Shown here one piece after another: positions 1 through 10,800 of a DNA stretch of 64,000 nt. The DNA lies in assembly GCA_964019425.1 (NCBI GenBank), contig OZ025834.1, positions 626,501 through 690,500 of the forward strand, given 5' to 3'. Both the position numbers and the translations under genes were made by a program. Each line of letters begins with the position of its first letter. The stretch's first letter is position 1. The notes under the pieces were generated by a model that worked only from the letters and a program-made list of their open reading frames with translations, made no database searches and had not been told where the DNA came from. The DNA comes from Flectonema sp. DT1601 (lineage: Eukaryota > Euglenozoa > Diplonemea > Diplonemida > Diplonemidae).

Positions 1-1338
1 AACAGTGTTGGAAAGTCTCCCATGAGAGGAGTGACTCCTCCAGCTGTCGACTTAGAAAGAGAACTGATCATCCAAAAGCAACAAGAGGAGCTCTCAAAAC
101 AACAAATACGAAGTCGAGATCAGGAAGACAGAATATCCAGACTTGAGAAAATGTTGGAAAAGAAATCAGAACCAGCTCACAGTCTTACTCCAATTCATCA
201 GGTCTCGAGTGTGCCGGCAACACCAAGGTTTTCTGAAGTAGGACGGCAGTCAGAATCTCGATATGGTTCTCAACAAAGACACAGAGATGATTTTATTCAA
301 TCAGTTCCAAATACTTTATCAGAGTACTCTCATCCACTTACAACAACAAATGGAAATGTTGTTGTGGTCGATAATTCTCCGACTGTTCAGAGTTCACCTT
401 TTCAAACATCTCCTCAGTCAGTATCTTCACCAACAGGAAGAAGAATTGTTTGGGTTCCTTCAGAAGCTGACAGTCCAGAATATGATCAACAACCTACTAA
501 TGGATGGTATCCAAATCATAGTATAGCTCCTCATAGACCTGTTATAACACCTGCTGTCAGGAGTTTACCAAAGGGGGTTCCTATGTTTGATGATTTCGGA
601 AATATTATAAACAACGTTGATGGAGTTGATGATGAAGACCTTGAACAACGACGCATACGTCACGACTCTGAATATCGAGAAAGACGATCTGCTATTAATC
701 CAATCGAGAGAATAAAAGAAGAGCGAATTGAAGTATTGCGAGAACTCCACAAGAGAGAAGTTCAAGAAGTTGAAGACAAGGTAATGCAACTAGCCTCTAC
801 CTTACCAAAACAGAGTGTTGCTGCGAAGAGAGCTAAACAAACTGTTTCACGTCGAGGATCAATTCATAGCAGTAATTGTATTCATTGTAAAGGAAAGGTT
901 CCGTCAAATGCTTCATTCTGCATCTACTGTGGAAAGAGACTTACAATTCCACTCAGTAATAAAAGCTGTTCTGGATGTGGTACTCATCTCAGTGCTGATT
1001 CCCGATTCTGTACCAAATGCGGAGTTCCTGTTCAAGATAATGAGATCAGAGATGGTTCTGTTCGTCGGCCGCATTCAAATCTTCCGGTGAAAAGTGCTCT
1101 AAAACCATCATCTCCACCAAATAGACCACCAAGTAGACCTTACTCAAATATTACAGGTACAGGTGGGCATTCAATGTGGTGTCCAGCGTGTCATGATCTT
1201 GTAAATGTAAATCATTCAGGTAATTGTCCTAATTGTGGTGCTCTTGATATTACTGATAAAGTGTCATCACTTCACAGAGAACATCGACTGGCTTCAAGCA
1301 GGTCTGGACGTGCTCCAGTAGCTCCTGTCGGATATTAA
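1..1338 (+). CDS. Coiled-coil and zinc-ribbon protein (5' end uncertain at window edge)
   Basis: The frame is open from base 1; the first ATG is at 22. Bases 1-5 read AACAG, which could itself be a splice acceptor, so either the start is the ATG at 22 (438 aa) or the gene continues to the left. Numbering from that ATG, residues 8-50 are a charged, Glu/Gln/Lys-rich predicted coiled coil, followed by Ser/Pro/Gln-rich linker. A second charged helical part lies near 205-265. Residues about 286-338 hold two CxxC...CxxC ribbons in tandem (CIHC/CIYC and CSGC/CTKC), the pattern of double zinc-ribbon (DZANK-like) domains. A third pair, CPAC/CPNC, lies near 388-405. Such ribbons bind zinc and usually mediate protein or nucleic-acid contacts; the specific function is not recognised. 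Stop TAA. A separate gene follows about 300 bp downstream. Confidence 0.8.
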   Translation, partial: NSVGKSPMRGVTPPAVDLERELIIQKQQEELSKQQIRSRDQEDRISRLEKMLEKKSEPAHSLTPIHQVSSVPATPRFSEVGRQSESRYGSQQRHRDDFIQSVPNTLSEYSHPLTTTNGNVVVVDNSPTVQSSPFQTSPQSVSSPTGRRIVWVPSEADSPEYDQQPTNGWYPNHSIAPHRPVITPAVRSLPKGVPMFDDFGNIINNVDGVDDEDLEQRRIRHDSEYRERRSAINPIERIKEERIEVLRELHKREVQEVEDKVMQLASTLPKQSVAAKRAKQTVSRRGSIHSSNCIHCKGKVPSNASFCIYCGKRLTIPLSNKSCSGCGTHLSADSRFCTKCGVPVQDNEIRDGSVRRPHSNLPVKSALKPSSPPNRPPSRPYSNITGTGGHSMWCPACHDLVNVNHSGNCPNCGALDITDKVSSLHREHRLASSRSGRAPVAPVGY

Positions 1339-1636
1339 TTTCTTTAATTTTCTAACTAGTAGCGCTGCTTGCTGGTTGGAAGTTTTGTACTCTTTTCATT
1401 GTTGTCAATTTTTTTTGTTCTTTTTTTTTCTTTTATTAGTTCTCAATTTAGATTTAAGGTGAAGTACCCCTCCCAGGTCATAGGCAAAAGTTACAACACA
1501 CATCGTGTGTGGGGTATTGTTGTTTTCCCCGTTCCTGGTCTTTCCTGTAGAATAATTTATTGTTTGTTTTTTTATTTTATAGTTCGGTTGAGTTTATTAA
1601 AGTAATCACATTTATTACTCAGGTCGGACGTGGGGT
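1339..1636. other. Intergenic spacer, T-rich
   Basis: This short spacer is rich in T tracts and has no coding signal. It ends in a pyrimidine-rich stretch and CAG at 1620-1622, just before the next start codon. Confidence 0.6.
1610..1622 (+). promoter_or_regulatory. Candidate splice acceptor (trans-splice site)
   Basis: TTTATTACTCAG ends at 1622, 14 nt before the ATG at 1637. No upstream coding exon is visible, so this is read as a 5'-UTR acceptor, probably for a spliced leader. Confidence 0.5.
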
Positions 1637-4297
1637 ATGAATGGACCCACCCGGGCGGGATCCTCGGGTAGGATAACTAAATCAGGTTCTGGTATTGGTA
1701 TGGTGTCTCCGATTGCAAGACCGAGAACAAGAAGCGCAGGATCAAAACCTGGTGATAGCAAAGCAGAACGAAGAGGAGGAAGTGCTGGTCCCCCAAGAGC
1801 TAGAGAAGGTAGAGAAGCTCCAAGAGGTAGATCTCTATCACAAAGATCTGCAAGACACTCTCCTTCACCAGTTGGAAAAGGTTCTCGCAGAGCTAATTCC
1901 CCTGGTGGTGGAAGCGGTCAAGGACTTCTCTCACCTAGAGACACTCGAAGATGGGCTTCCCGCGATCCTATTTCAGCAGGTGTTCTTGAATCAACTGGTA
2001 CGAGTAGAAGATTATATCAAGACATACAACCAACTAAGAACACTCCTTCAATAAAACGAGCTTCCTCAAGAGAACAACCTCATCACACACAAAGATCAAG
2101 AGTAACAGCTAGTGGTCTTAGTATGAGATATGGATTAACTGATGGAAGGGGTGAGAAAACTCTTAATGTTGCTCTGAGGAAAAACGGTAAACTATCTCAA
2201 CAGATTCCTGACTGTGATAATAACAAAACTAATTCAGGAACACATTCAGCACCTGGTGTTGACTACAAGTCAACTAATGAGGCTGCTATTAGAGTAATGC
2301 AAAGAGTTCGTAGATTAATGAATGTACTTGAGGGAAGTCAATTCTCACCTTCGCAGCCGATTGCTGGTGAAGACAAAACAAAGTCCGACATCAAACCAGC
2401 AACACCTCCGAAGCTGAAAGGTGACAGTCCAGTCAAACAATCTCCATCTGCAAGACCAGCTTCGTTAACAGGCAGTAAAGTTGCATTAAGTTCTGTTCCA
2501 CTTCCATCTATGTTATCATCAGCTCCAGGTACACCTGATCATACTGATCCTAACTTCTTTATTAAAGGAAAGTATACAGATCTTCCTGGAAACTTACCTG
2601 TTGCTTCTTCTCGATCAGAATCACCTATTCTGGTTAAGAGTGGTGGTGGACATGGTAATCGAAATCATTATTTAAAAGATACGACTGTCGCGATTATGAA
2701 GAAATATGAAAGTAAAACAACAAGGAGATCAGCATCAAACAGAGTGAGTATGGGATACCACACGGAGTTACTGTACTCACATCAGAATAGACAACCTCCT
2801 CCACCTCCACCTGATGAACCAACTAAGACAAGTCATCATATTAGTCAGTCTACTAATGCTCATAAGAATATAACAGAAAGTCCAGTTGTTGAACGTCGTG
2901 TCGATGTTCCTTCTCCGCTGGTTGAACCAAAGCGACTGAATTTTGAAACAAAGCAACTGGACACACCAGATCATCAAACACCCTCTCCTCAACATGTTTC
3001 AGAAAGTGTTATTCGACAGGATGCAACCCCGCATCAGGTTTGTAATTATCTCTTATTGTTTTGGTGTTTTTGTAACTTAGGAGAAAAGAAATAACTTAAA
3101 TACATACAGGAAACCCAAACTAGAGTTATGTGGCCTTCCGAGCCATCCCCAATGCGAGATTTGCTGAGCGATCCACCTGTTGTAGCACCACCTTCAATCT
3201 CGCCTACTGCAGTTGGTGGGTATGTAGTTGTTTTAGTTCAATTGAAGTAACCTTGAATGGTATTTGTTATTACTGTGTACTAATATCATAAAAAAACAGA
3301 AACCTTCGCCAAACGTCAGTTTCTCCCGCGCAGACGCCAATACCGAGTTTTAAAGAGCTAAAAGAAGGAATTACTACGCCTGGCTCAACTCAAACTGGTG
3401 GAAGTCCACCGACCTTGGCAACTCCAACCTCTGCGAGGAGCAAGAGCGGGATGGAGGATGCGAATCTTGTTCGCGAAGTCGTTTTCGGATCTTCCCCGGG
3501 TCAGGTCAGCACAACACCAGCTGCCAATAAGTATGCTTAGTTTGGAACTTTTATTTCGTTCTTTCCAAAAATGGAATCGATAAAAAAAAAAAAAAAAAAA
3601 CTAAAACAGTCAACCAGCAACCACAACTACCCCAACACCTGTAGCAGGCAATGAGAGAGTATTCTCTCCTCCGCCGTCGGCACCACAGAGGCCGATTGAA
3701 ATGCTGAAGCAGTTGTTGCCGCAGAAAAAAGAGCAAACCGATGATGAAATGGAAGCCGCATGGCTGCAGCAAGCAGCGGGATTGTTCAGAAAGACGGGAC
3801 TTTCTGTTTCAACAAACCTAACGACTGTTTCGATGGTGGTCGCTAGTAAAATGAACATCTCAGCGTCATCAGATGTTAGGCAGATGTTTGGTGACACTGT
3901 AGCTGAGTCTGTGGCATTAGCTAAAACTAGACTAGCAACGAGAGACAATTTACCGTCTTGTCACTTTGGTCGAATGGGTGTTAAGAGTCTTACGGCACAA
4001 ATAAATCAAAAAACACTTACTCATACGGCTCTTGCAGACGAGGTCGACGTGATTTGCAACGAATGGGCAGAACAAAAACTGAACTCCTCAATCCACTCGG
4101 AGTCGATTGCGAGGGAAGAGATTCAAGAACGTTCGAAGTCGTGGAAGCTTTCAACGCCAGAGAGTCGATCATTTATTTTAGATAAGTGGTCAGACATGAT
4201 TATTGATCATCTTCTTGATGATACGATGAAATACTTTAATCAATTAGAAGAAGGACAACCGGAGTCTGAAGTTCAAAATGGCAGAATATCATTCTAA
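1637..4297 (+). CDS. Four-exon low-complexity protein of unknown function
   Basis: The proposed exons are 1637-3037, 3110-3219, 3300-3530 and 3610-4297, giving 809 aa. The introns are 72, 80 and 79 bp, all GT-AG (donors GTTTGT, GTATGT, GTATGC; acceptors TACAG, AACAG, AACAG), and the frame is kept through all of them. Residues 1-140 are very basic and rich in Arg, Ser, Gly and Pro, as in nucleic-acid- or microtubule-binding tails. The middle is Ser/Pro/Thr-rich and includes a run of six prolines. The last 200 residues are the only part that looks folded: a mostly helical, charged segment with many Asp/Glu and Lys/Arg. I do not recognise the family. Without splicing, the first exon would read into a stop at 3094 inside intron 1. 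Confidence 0.8.
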
Positions 4298-4364
4298 TGA
4301 AAGAAAGTGTTCTCTGTATTGTACGATTGCCATTCAACACACAAAAAAAAAAAAAAAATAGAAT

Positions 4365-4398
<34 letters not shown>

Positions 4399-5108
4399 GT
4401 TTATTTATCTGTTTCCCTTATTGCTGTTACGATTTTTTTGTTTTTTTTTGTTTTTTTTAAAAAAGTTCTCTTTTTCAACTAGAATTTGATCCCCCAAATC
4501 CGTCGTCTCTACGCCCACCCTTCATCAGTGCCGGGGAAAAATGTAATTCTTTTAAGGAAAGAAATACATCAAATCTGTTTGTTGTGTACTGTTGTTGATG
4601 TGGAAAGCACTTCTCCCTACCCATAGAATATTAGAAATGGTGAATAAGTAAATCATTGTTTATATTTGTGGTTCAATACAACGGTGATTATCTTTTTCTT
4701 CTTCCTTTTTGCATTGATCAAAAAAACTTGTTATTTATATCGGAGGGAATTTTATTTTTTACCACATTTTTTGTGTTGAGAATGCATTTCTTGAGGTTGA
4801 CACAGGTGAGATCCTGGAGACAAGTTTACCCCCATTTTGATTTGATTTTTTCCCCCCCCAAAAAAAAAAAACTTCTTTTTTTATATTCTTTTTCAGTTAG
4901 TTTAGTCTGTGCCTGACTCATTCATTGTAGAAGAATCCGACATCAGTAGTTTCGATCTCTTGTCTTCGTTCAATTTTTATTTTTATTTTCTTCCAACAAA
5001 AAGGTATTGTATATGATTGTAACGTAACGGTGGTGAGGGGTTTGTCTGATTTCCTGACCTTTTTTTGTATTTTATTAATTTTTAACCACCTCAACAGGTA
5101 TTATATGC
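4298..5108. other. Intergenic region with A/T homopolymers
   Basis: It contains the presumed 3' UTR of the preceding gene, long A tracts near 4342-4395 and T tracts. No coding or RNA gene was recognised. Confidence 0.6.
5081..5097 (+). promoter_or_regulatory. Candidate splice acceptor
   Basis: A T-rich stretch from about 5061 leads into CCTCAACAG ending at 5097, 11 nt before the kinase ATG at 5109. A short out-of-frame ATG lies at 5105. Confidence 0.5.
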
Positions 5109-6395
5109 ATGCAAGACGACGAATATCCTTGGTGTGCGTTAGTTCCGAATAGCAATTCAGGATCTGACAGCACCATATCAATAGCAGGAGACAAGTTTGA
5201 AATAGGACGAATCGCAGGAGCAGATCGAGTCTTAGATAATCCAGCCATAAGTACCCACCACTGTGTAATTGAAAGAGAGAGGGTAGGAGGAAAATGGGAA
5301 ATCTATCTTAGAGACTTGTCACAGAATGGAGTTTTTGTTGGAGAAGAAAAAATTGGAAAAGGAAACAAAGTAAAGTTACAAGAAGGGGACTTCGTACGAC
5401 TTATTAGTTCAACCATCCCTATGTATAAACAATATGATTTGAGTTATATTTTTCACGACTTAACACAAAAAACAGACCGAGAACTCGCAATGATGCGTGA
5501 CATCAGCGAACTCTATTTCATTGATCAAGAAATAGGAAAAGGAGCTCATGCTTCTGTTAAATTAGGAATTCATAAAGCTACGGGAAAACATGTTGCGATT
5601 AAAATTATAAATCATCAAAAATTTGAGTTGTCGAACTCTGAGCAAATTCCTATTGAAGAACAAGTTCGTGAAGTGGACATCCTCAGAAGAATTTCACATA
5701 AAAACGCAATCCGTATAATAGATGTATTTCCTCAACCTAACGAAATGTTCATCGTTATGGACTACGCTGCGGGTGGTAATCTGTTCGATCTTATCAAAGC
5801 TCGGGGACGTATCACAGAAGACGATAGTAAAGTTATAATGAAACAGCTCTGCTCGGTAGTCAAATATCTTCATGGAATTGGAGTTGCACATAGAGATATA
5901 AAACCAGAAAACATCCTGTTGGCATCTCCAAATGATGTTTTAAAAATTAGATTAACCGACTTTGGTTTAGCAAAAATGTTTTCAGATTTCAGCATGCTGA
6001 GAACTACATGTGGGACTCCGTTGTACCTTGCTCCTGAAGTGTTAGAAAAAAGTGGAAGTTACACAGAAGCAGTTGATATATGGTCATTAGGAGTTGTGTT
6101 GTGGGTGATGTTGACGGCGTCGAGACCTTTTCCAAAAACACATCAGACATCACGTAGAGTTGACTATTCGCAATCACTTAATTTTTCAACACCACCACTT
6201 CCGTTGCTATCTCAAGACGTAAAAGACTTTCTCTCTGGTGCAATTAGAGTACTTCCTGCTGAAAGATTTACTATATTTCAAATGTGTGATCATTCTTGGT
6301 TGTCTCAATTACCAAATTCTGATCAAGATAGCAACAGCAGCAGTGAAGAAGAGATTCTCATTACATCAAAAAGAAAACGAAAGAAGACAAAATAG
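5109..6395 (+). CDS. FHA-domain Ser/Thr protein kinase, CHK2/Rad53-like
   Basis: This is a single exon of 428 aa. An N-terminal FHA domain (about 28-98) shows the phosphothreonine-binding signature: EIGR at 31-34, S48-T-H-H51 and N73-G74. A complete kinase domain follows (about 137-398): glycine loop GKGAHASV at 143-150, VAIK lysine K165, HRDIKPEN from H261, DFG at 284-286 and CGTPLYLAPE at 301-310. FHA followed by a CAMK-type kinase is the layout of CHK2/Rad53/Cds1, which act in the nucleus in the DNA-damage checkpoint. The tail has an acidic Ser-rich stretch and a basic cluster (KRKRKK) fitting a nuclear localisation signal. No N-terminal SQ/TQ cluster precedes the FHA domain, unlike animal CHK2, so orthology to CHK2 rather than another FHA kinase is inferred. 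Confidence 0.93.
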   Translation: MQDDEYPWCALVPNSNSGSDSTISIAGDKFEIGRIAGADRVLDNPAISTHHCVIERERVGGKWEIYLRDLSQNGVFVGEEKIGKGNKVKLQEGDFVRLISSTIPMYKQYDLSYIFHDLTQKTDRELAMMRDISELYFIDQEIGKGAHASVKLGIHKATGKHVAIKIINHQKFELSNSEQIPIEEQVREVDILRRISHKNAIRIIDVFPQPNEMFIVMDYAAGGNLFDLIKARGRITEDDSKVIMKQLCSVVKYLHGIGVAHRDIKPENILLASPNDVLKIRLTDFGLAKMFSDFSMLRTTCGTPLYLAPEVLEKSGSYTEAVDIWSLGVVLWVMLTASRPFPKTHQTSRRVDYSQSLNFSTPPLPLLSQDVKDFLSGAIRVLPAERFTIFQMCDHSWLSQLPNSDQDSNSSSEEEILITSKRKRKKTK

Positions 6396-7656
6396 CGTTT
6401 CAGGTTGGGTCTACAGATTACTCTGAGCAATCGATCGCTTTTGTACTTGACATTTAAAAAAAAAAAAACATAACAAAACAAAACAAAATGAGCGATATTA
6501 TTATCTTATCGAATGAGCTCAGTTTTTTTTTTTCTCTTCTTATTTTTTCTTTGAGTGTAGTGATCGTTTCTCAAACTGGAAGAGAACTTGTGTTGGTTAT
6601 CTTTGTTCTTCATGAAGATGATCTTTATTGTGTCCTTCAGTCTGTTTTAAATGAAAAATTCACTGTCGTTGAATCTGCTCTGAGGGACCATAGTTTTCTT
6701 ATTTAAAAATGTCCCCCTCATGTTTGGTTAGGCAACACACATGAATGCTGCAGTCTTTCCTTTTTCGATTGCTTCAGAAGTAACGAAGTCTTTTTTTTTT
6801 TTTTTTTACAACAAACGTGTCTAAAATTATGATTTAAGTGAATTACGTCTTGCTTATTTTTTCTTTTTTAAAACAAAACACATTTTAACTCTTTTTTTTT
6901 TTTGCACCTCCTTAATGGCCATAACTCCTTTGCTCAAAGCTGAGCAGTGTGATGTAGTTGCACACGTTTTTGTTCTCTTATTTCTCATCCTTGTAGGTCT
7001 TAGAAGTAATGAGTTTTAATTTCTAAAAGCTTAACTAACTTTCTTTGACTTCGATATATCACAGGGGGAATGCTGCAAGACCCTACAAAGTTGGTCTGAT
7101 CCTGTCGGGATGTGTCGTTTTTTGCAATTCAGCGATGATACTTGTATAGGGATTCAGAGGCTAGAAATTGTTGTTCCTTTTGAACTTAAGAATGCAGTCC
7201 CCCTAAAAATTAAATAAAAATAACAATTAATTAATTAAAATAACACACGTGATGAGCTCACAAATTCAATATTCTCGTTTTTCCCTAACAAAAAAAAAAA
7301 AAAATATCGTGGTAACGGAATCCCTGCTGCTGTTGAGAATATATTGAAATCGGGTTCTTTTATTTGGAAGAAATCAAAAATTAAAATAAATTATAACAAG
7401 AAAAAAAAAAAAAAAAAAAAAGAATTTCTTACGGATCAGATTATTCTTTCTCTTTTTTTTTTTTTTTTTTTTTACGTTTAGCAATCTATAACCAGGTTTC
7501 CCTCTGAGTTAGGTGGGAGATGAAGGAAACCAATTTTTTGTTTTTGTTGACTTGATAATAATATGCTCCACTAGAACAGGCTTGTTAATTCCCCTATGTT
7601 CGATGTTTAGGCTGCTGGCCTTCTCTTGTGCTCCCGTGTGCTCAGCTTCGGAGTGC

Positions 7657-7678
7657 TAGAGGAAGCAAAAGTCGTAAC
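7657..7678 (+). pseudogene. SSU rRNA 3'-end-like fragment
   Basis: The 22 bases here include GAAGCAAAAGTCGTAAC, the highly conserved segment after helix 44 near the 3' end of small-subunit rRNA; from memory, kinetoplastid SSU reads the same in this stretch. The match stops abruptly: the expected AAGGT continuation is absent, and no decoding-site sequence (ACACACCGCCCGTC) is seen upstream. It is therefore either an rDNA scrap, part of an unusual rRNA fragment, or a chance hit. Confidence 0.35.
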
Positions 7679-7789
7679 TCACAGTTAACGCAAACCAGAG
7701 AGTCGAATTACAATTTCTTCAGCAGAGATGTTATTTTTGATAAGTTGTTATGAGAAATCTTTTGATAAGTTGACCGTTGTGTCAGCTGT

Positions 7790-7815
7790 TTTATTACTCT
7801 AAACTCAACACACAG
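7790..7815 (+). promoter_or_regulatory. Candidate splice acceptor
   Basis: The sequence TGTTTTATTACTC followed by ACACACAG ends at 7815, 36 nt before the ATG at 7852. The intervening leader is A-rich. Confidence 0.4.
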
Positions 7816-7851
7816 ATACCGCCAAAAAAAAAACAACAAAAAACAACAAAA

Positions 7852-10800
7852 ATGGGATGTGGAGCCAGCAATGACCAGAAACCAGCACAGACCCAGGAGG
7901 AGAAACCAAAGGGTCTCACTACCGCACAGCAGAATGAAATTGCTGTTCAGGGACTTAGAGATGCTTTGACTTGGGCTATTGAGCAATCGATGGTAATGGG
8001 AAAGAATATTGAAACTTGGTCATCGGCTGAATTCAAGATTGCAGTCCCATGCATGGATAAGATTGAGAAGTTGAAGGCTAAAGTTAGCGAAGTCCCACTA
8101 GTTGGAAGCACTTTATCAGGTGGCTTAGACAAAGCTTGTGAGCCATTTGAAGAACAATTTGCAAATGCTGCGATGACCATTTGTCAAGATAACAGAACAC
8201 AAACAACTTTCATCGCAATCATTCAGGGACTCAGTGCTGAAAACGCTGTTGAGCTATGCAAGTCAGGTGGTGTTTCTGCCTGCGTTGATTATCTGAAGGA
8301 ATACGCTAAGGCTCTTCTACATGAACAAATGACAACTATTATTAATAATATTATGGACTCTCATCCACTTACTAATCTTTGGAAGACTGCTGTTGAAAAG
8401 TACAACATGGCTGCTGGCAAGGTCGATGGCATTGACGAAATTCAATTTAATTTAAATGAGTACGTTCTTGACCAAGCAATGCAGAAGATCTACAACATGA
8501 TGATGACAAAGGAGAAGGAAATCCGTGCTGCTCCTGCACAGGTATGGTTATATTGTTAGTCACCCACATCGTATCATTTATCCTCATTAATACTCAAATT
8601 AACCTTATGTATGATGACAATGCAAACTTTATATTCGTCGATCCTCAAAAGAGGTGATGAGAGCTACTTTCTTTCGCCCCTAACTGACTTCTTGTTCTCT
8701 GCTGTCGTTGCTTTCGATACTAACATCCCCAAACAAATGTATGATGACAATGCAAACTTTATATTCGTCGATCCTCAAAAGAGGTGATGAGAGCTACTTT
8801 CTTTCGCCCCTAACTGACTTCTTGTTCTCTGCTGTCGTTGCTTTCGATATTAACATCCCCAAACAAATGTATGATGACAATGCAAACTTTATTTTCGTCG
8901 ATCCTCAAAAGAGGTGATGAGAGCTACTTTCTTTCGCCCCTAACTGACTTCTTGTTCTCTACTGTCGTTGCTTTCGATACTAACATCCCCAAACAAATGT
9001 ATGATGACAATGCAAACTTAATTTTCGACGATCCTCAAAAGAGGTGATGAGAGCTACTTTCTTTCGCCCCTAACTGACTTCTTGTTCTCTACTGTCGTTG
9101 CTTTCGATACTAACATCCCCAAACAAATGTATGATGACAATGCAAACTTTATATTCGTCGATCCTCAAAAGAGGTGATGAGAGCTACTTTCTTTCGCCCC
9201 TAACTGACTTCTTGTTCTCTACTGTCGTTGCTTTCGATACTAACATCCCCAAACAAATGTATGATGACAATGCAAACTTTATTTTCGTCGATCCTCAAAA
9301 GAGGTGATGAGAGCTACTTTCTTTCGCCCCTAACTGACTTCTTGTTCTCTGCTGTCGTTGCTTTCGATACTAACATCCCCAAACAAATGTATGATGACAA
9401 TGCAAACTTTATATTCGTCGATCCTCAAAAGAGGTGATGAGAGCTACTTTCTTTCGCCCCTAACTGACTTCTTGTTCTCTACTGTCGTTGCTTTCGATAC
9501 TAACATCCCCAAACAAATGTATGATGACAATGCAAACTTTATTTTCGTCGATCCTCAAAAGAGGTGATGAGAGCTACTTTCTTTCGCCCCTAACTGACTT
9601 CTTGTTCTCTGCTGTCGTTGCTTTCGATACTAACATCCCCAAACAAATGTATGATGACAATGCAAACTTTATATTCGTCGATCCTCAAAAGAGGTGATGA
9701 GAGCTACTTTCTTTCGCCCCTAACTGACTTCTTGTTCTCTGCTGTCGTTGCTTTCGATACTAACATCCCCAAACAAATGTATGATGACAATGCAAACTTT
9801 ATATTCGTCGATCCTCAAGAGAGGTGATGAGAGCTACTTTCTTTCGCCCCTAACTGACTTCATAACTTCTCGTGCTCTGCTTCTGTTGTTAACAACTACT
9901 GGAGCTGTGCACCACCTGTAGTTGATCGCTGTATCAGTTTTCAAACAATCGATTCGTAAATGATGAAATACAATACATGCCGCCCCAGTCGGAGCTACGG
10001 CGATGCCCGAAAAGGCATTCTATAACCCTTAGGACACCGCTGATTAGTTTCTTATTCACATCTGTGATGTCAACCTGTTGTCCTGTTTCTCTTCTCTTCT
10101 TTGTGATGAAATCAAATTATTATAACGTCAACACCGCAATCTGAACACTGTTAAGAAGTCAACGACGATGCTGATTTTATCTTCCACATCTCACATCCTC
10201 AAATGTATGATGACAATGCAAACTTTTTATTCGTCGATCCTCAAAAGAGGTGATGAGAGCTACTTTCTTTCGCCCCTAACTGACTTCTTGTTCTCTGCTG
10301 TCGTTGCTTTCGATATTAACATCCCCAAACAAATGTATGATGACAATGCAAACTTTATATTCGTCGATCCTCAAGAGAGGTGATGAGAGCTACTTTCTTT
10401 CGCCCCTAACTGACTTCATAACTTCTCGTGCTCTGCTTCTGTTGTTCACAACTGCTGGAGCTGTGCACCACCTGTAGTTGATCGCTGTATCAGTTTTCAA
10501 ACAATCGATTCGTAAATGATGAAATACAATACATGCCGCCCCAGTCGGAGCTACGGCGATGCCCGAAAAGGCATTCTATAACCCTTAGGACACCGCTGAT
10601 TAGTTTCTTATTCACATCTGTGATGTCAACTTGTTGTCCTGTTTCTCTTCTCTTCTTTGTGATGAAATCAAATTATTATAACGTCAACACCGCAATCTGA
10701 ACACTGTTAAGAAGTCAACGACGATGCTGATTTTATCTTCCACATCTCACATCCTCAAATGTATGATGATAATGCAAACTTTATTTTCGTCGATCCTCAA

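Larger units (their letters stand above)
6396..7851. other. Intergenic region with a rRNA-like scrap
   Basis: About 1.45 kb with A/T homopolymers (for example near 7400-7420 and 7450-7473). No convincing protein gene: the 72-codon frame at 6488-6706 is T-rich and unlike any family I know. A sequence matching the 3' end of SSU rRNA lies at 7657-7678 and is listed separately. Confidence 0.6.

Noticed and set aside
6488-6706. 72-codon frame after the kinase gene
   Set aside because: Hydrophobic and T-driven; no acceptor before it and no family match. It probably lies in the 3' UTR.
9821-9850. Hammerhead-ribozyme-like motif (GTGATGAG) in the satellite
   Set aside because: The core needs CTGANGA and a GAAA partner in helix context; the first base is wrong and no consistent three-helix fold was found by eye.
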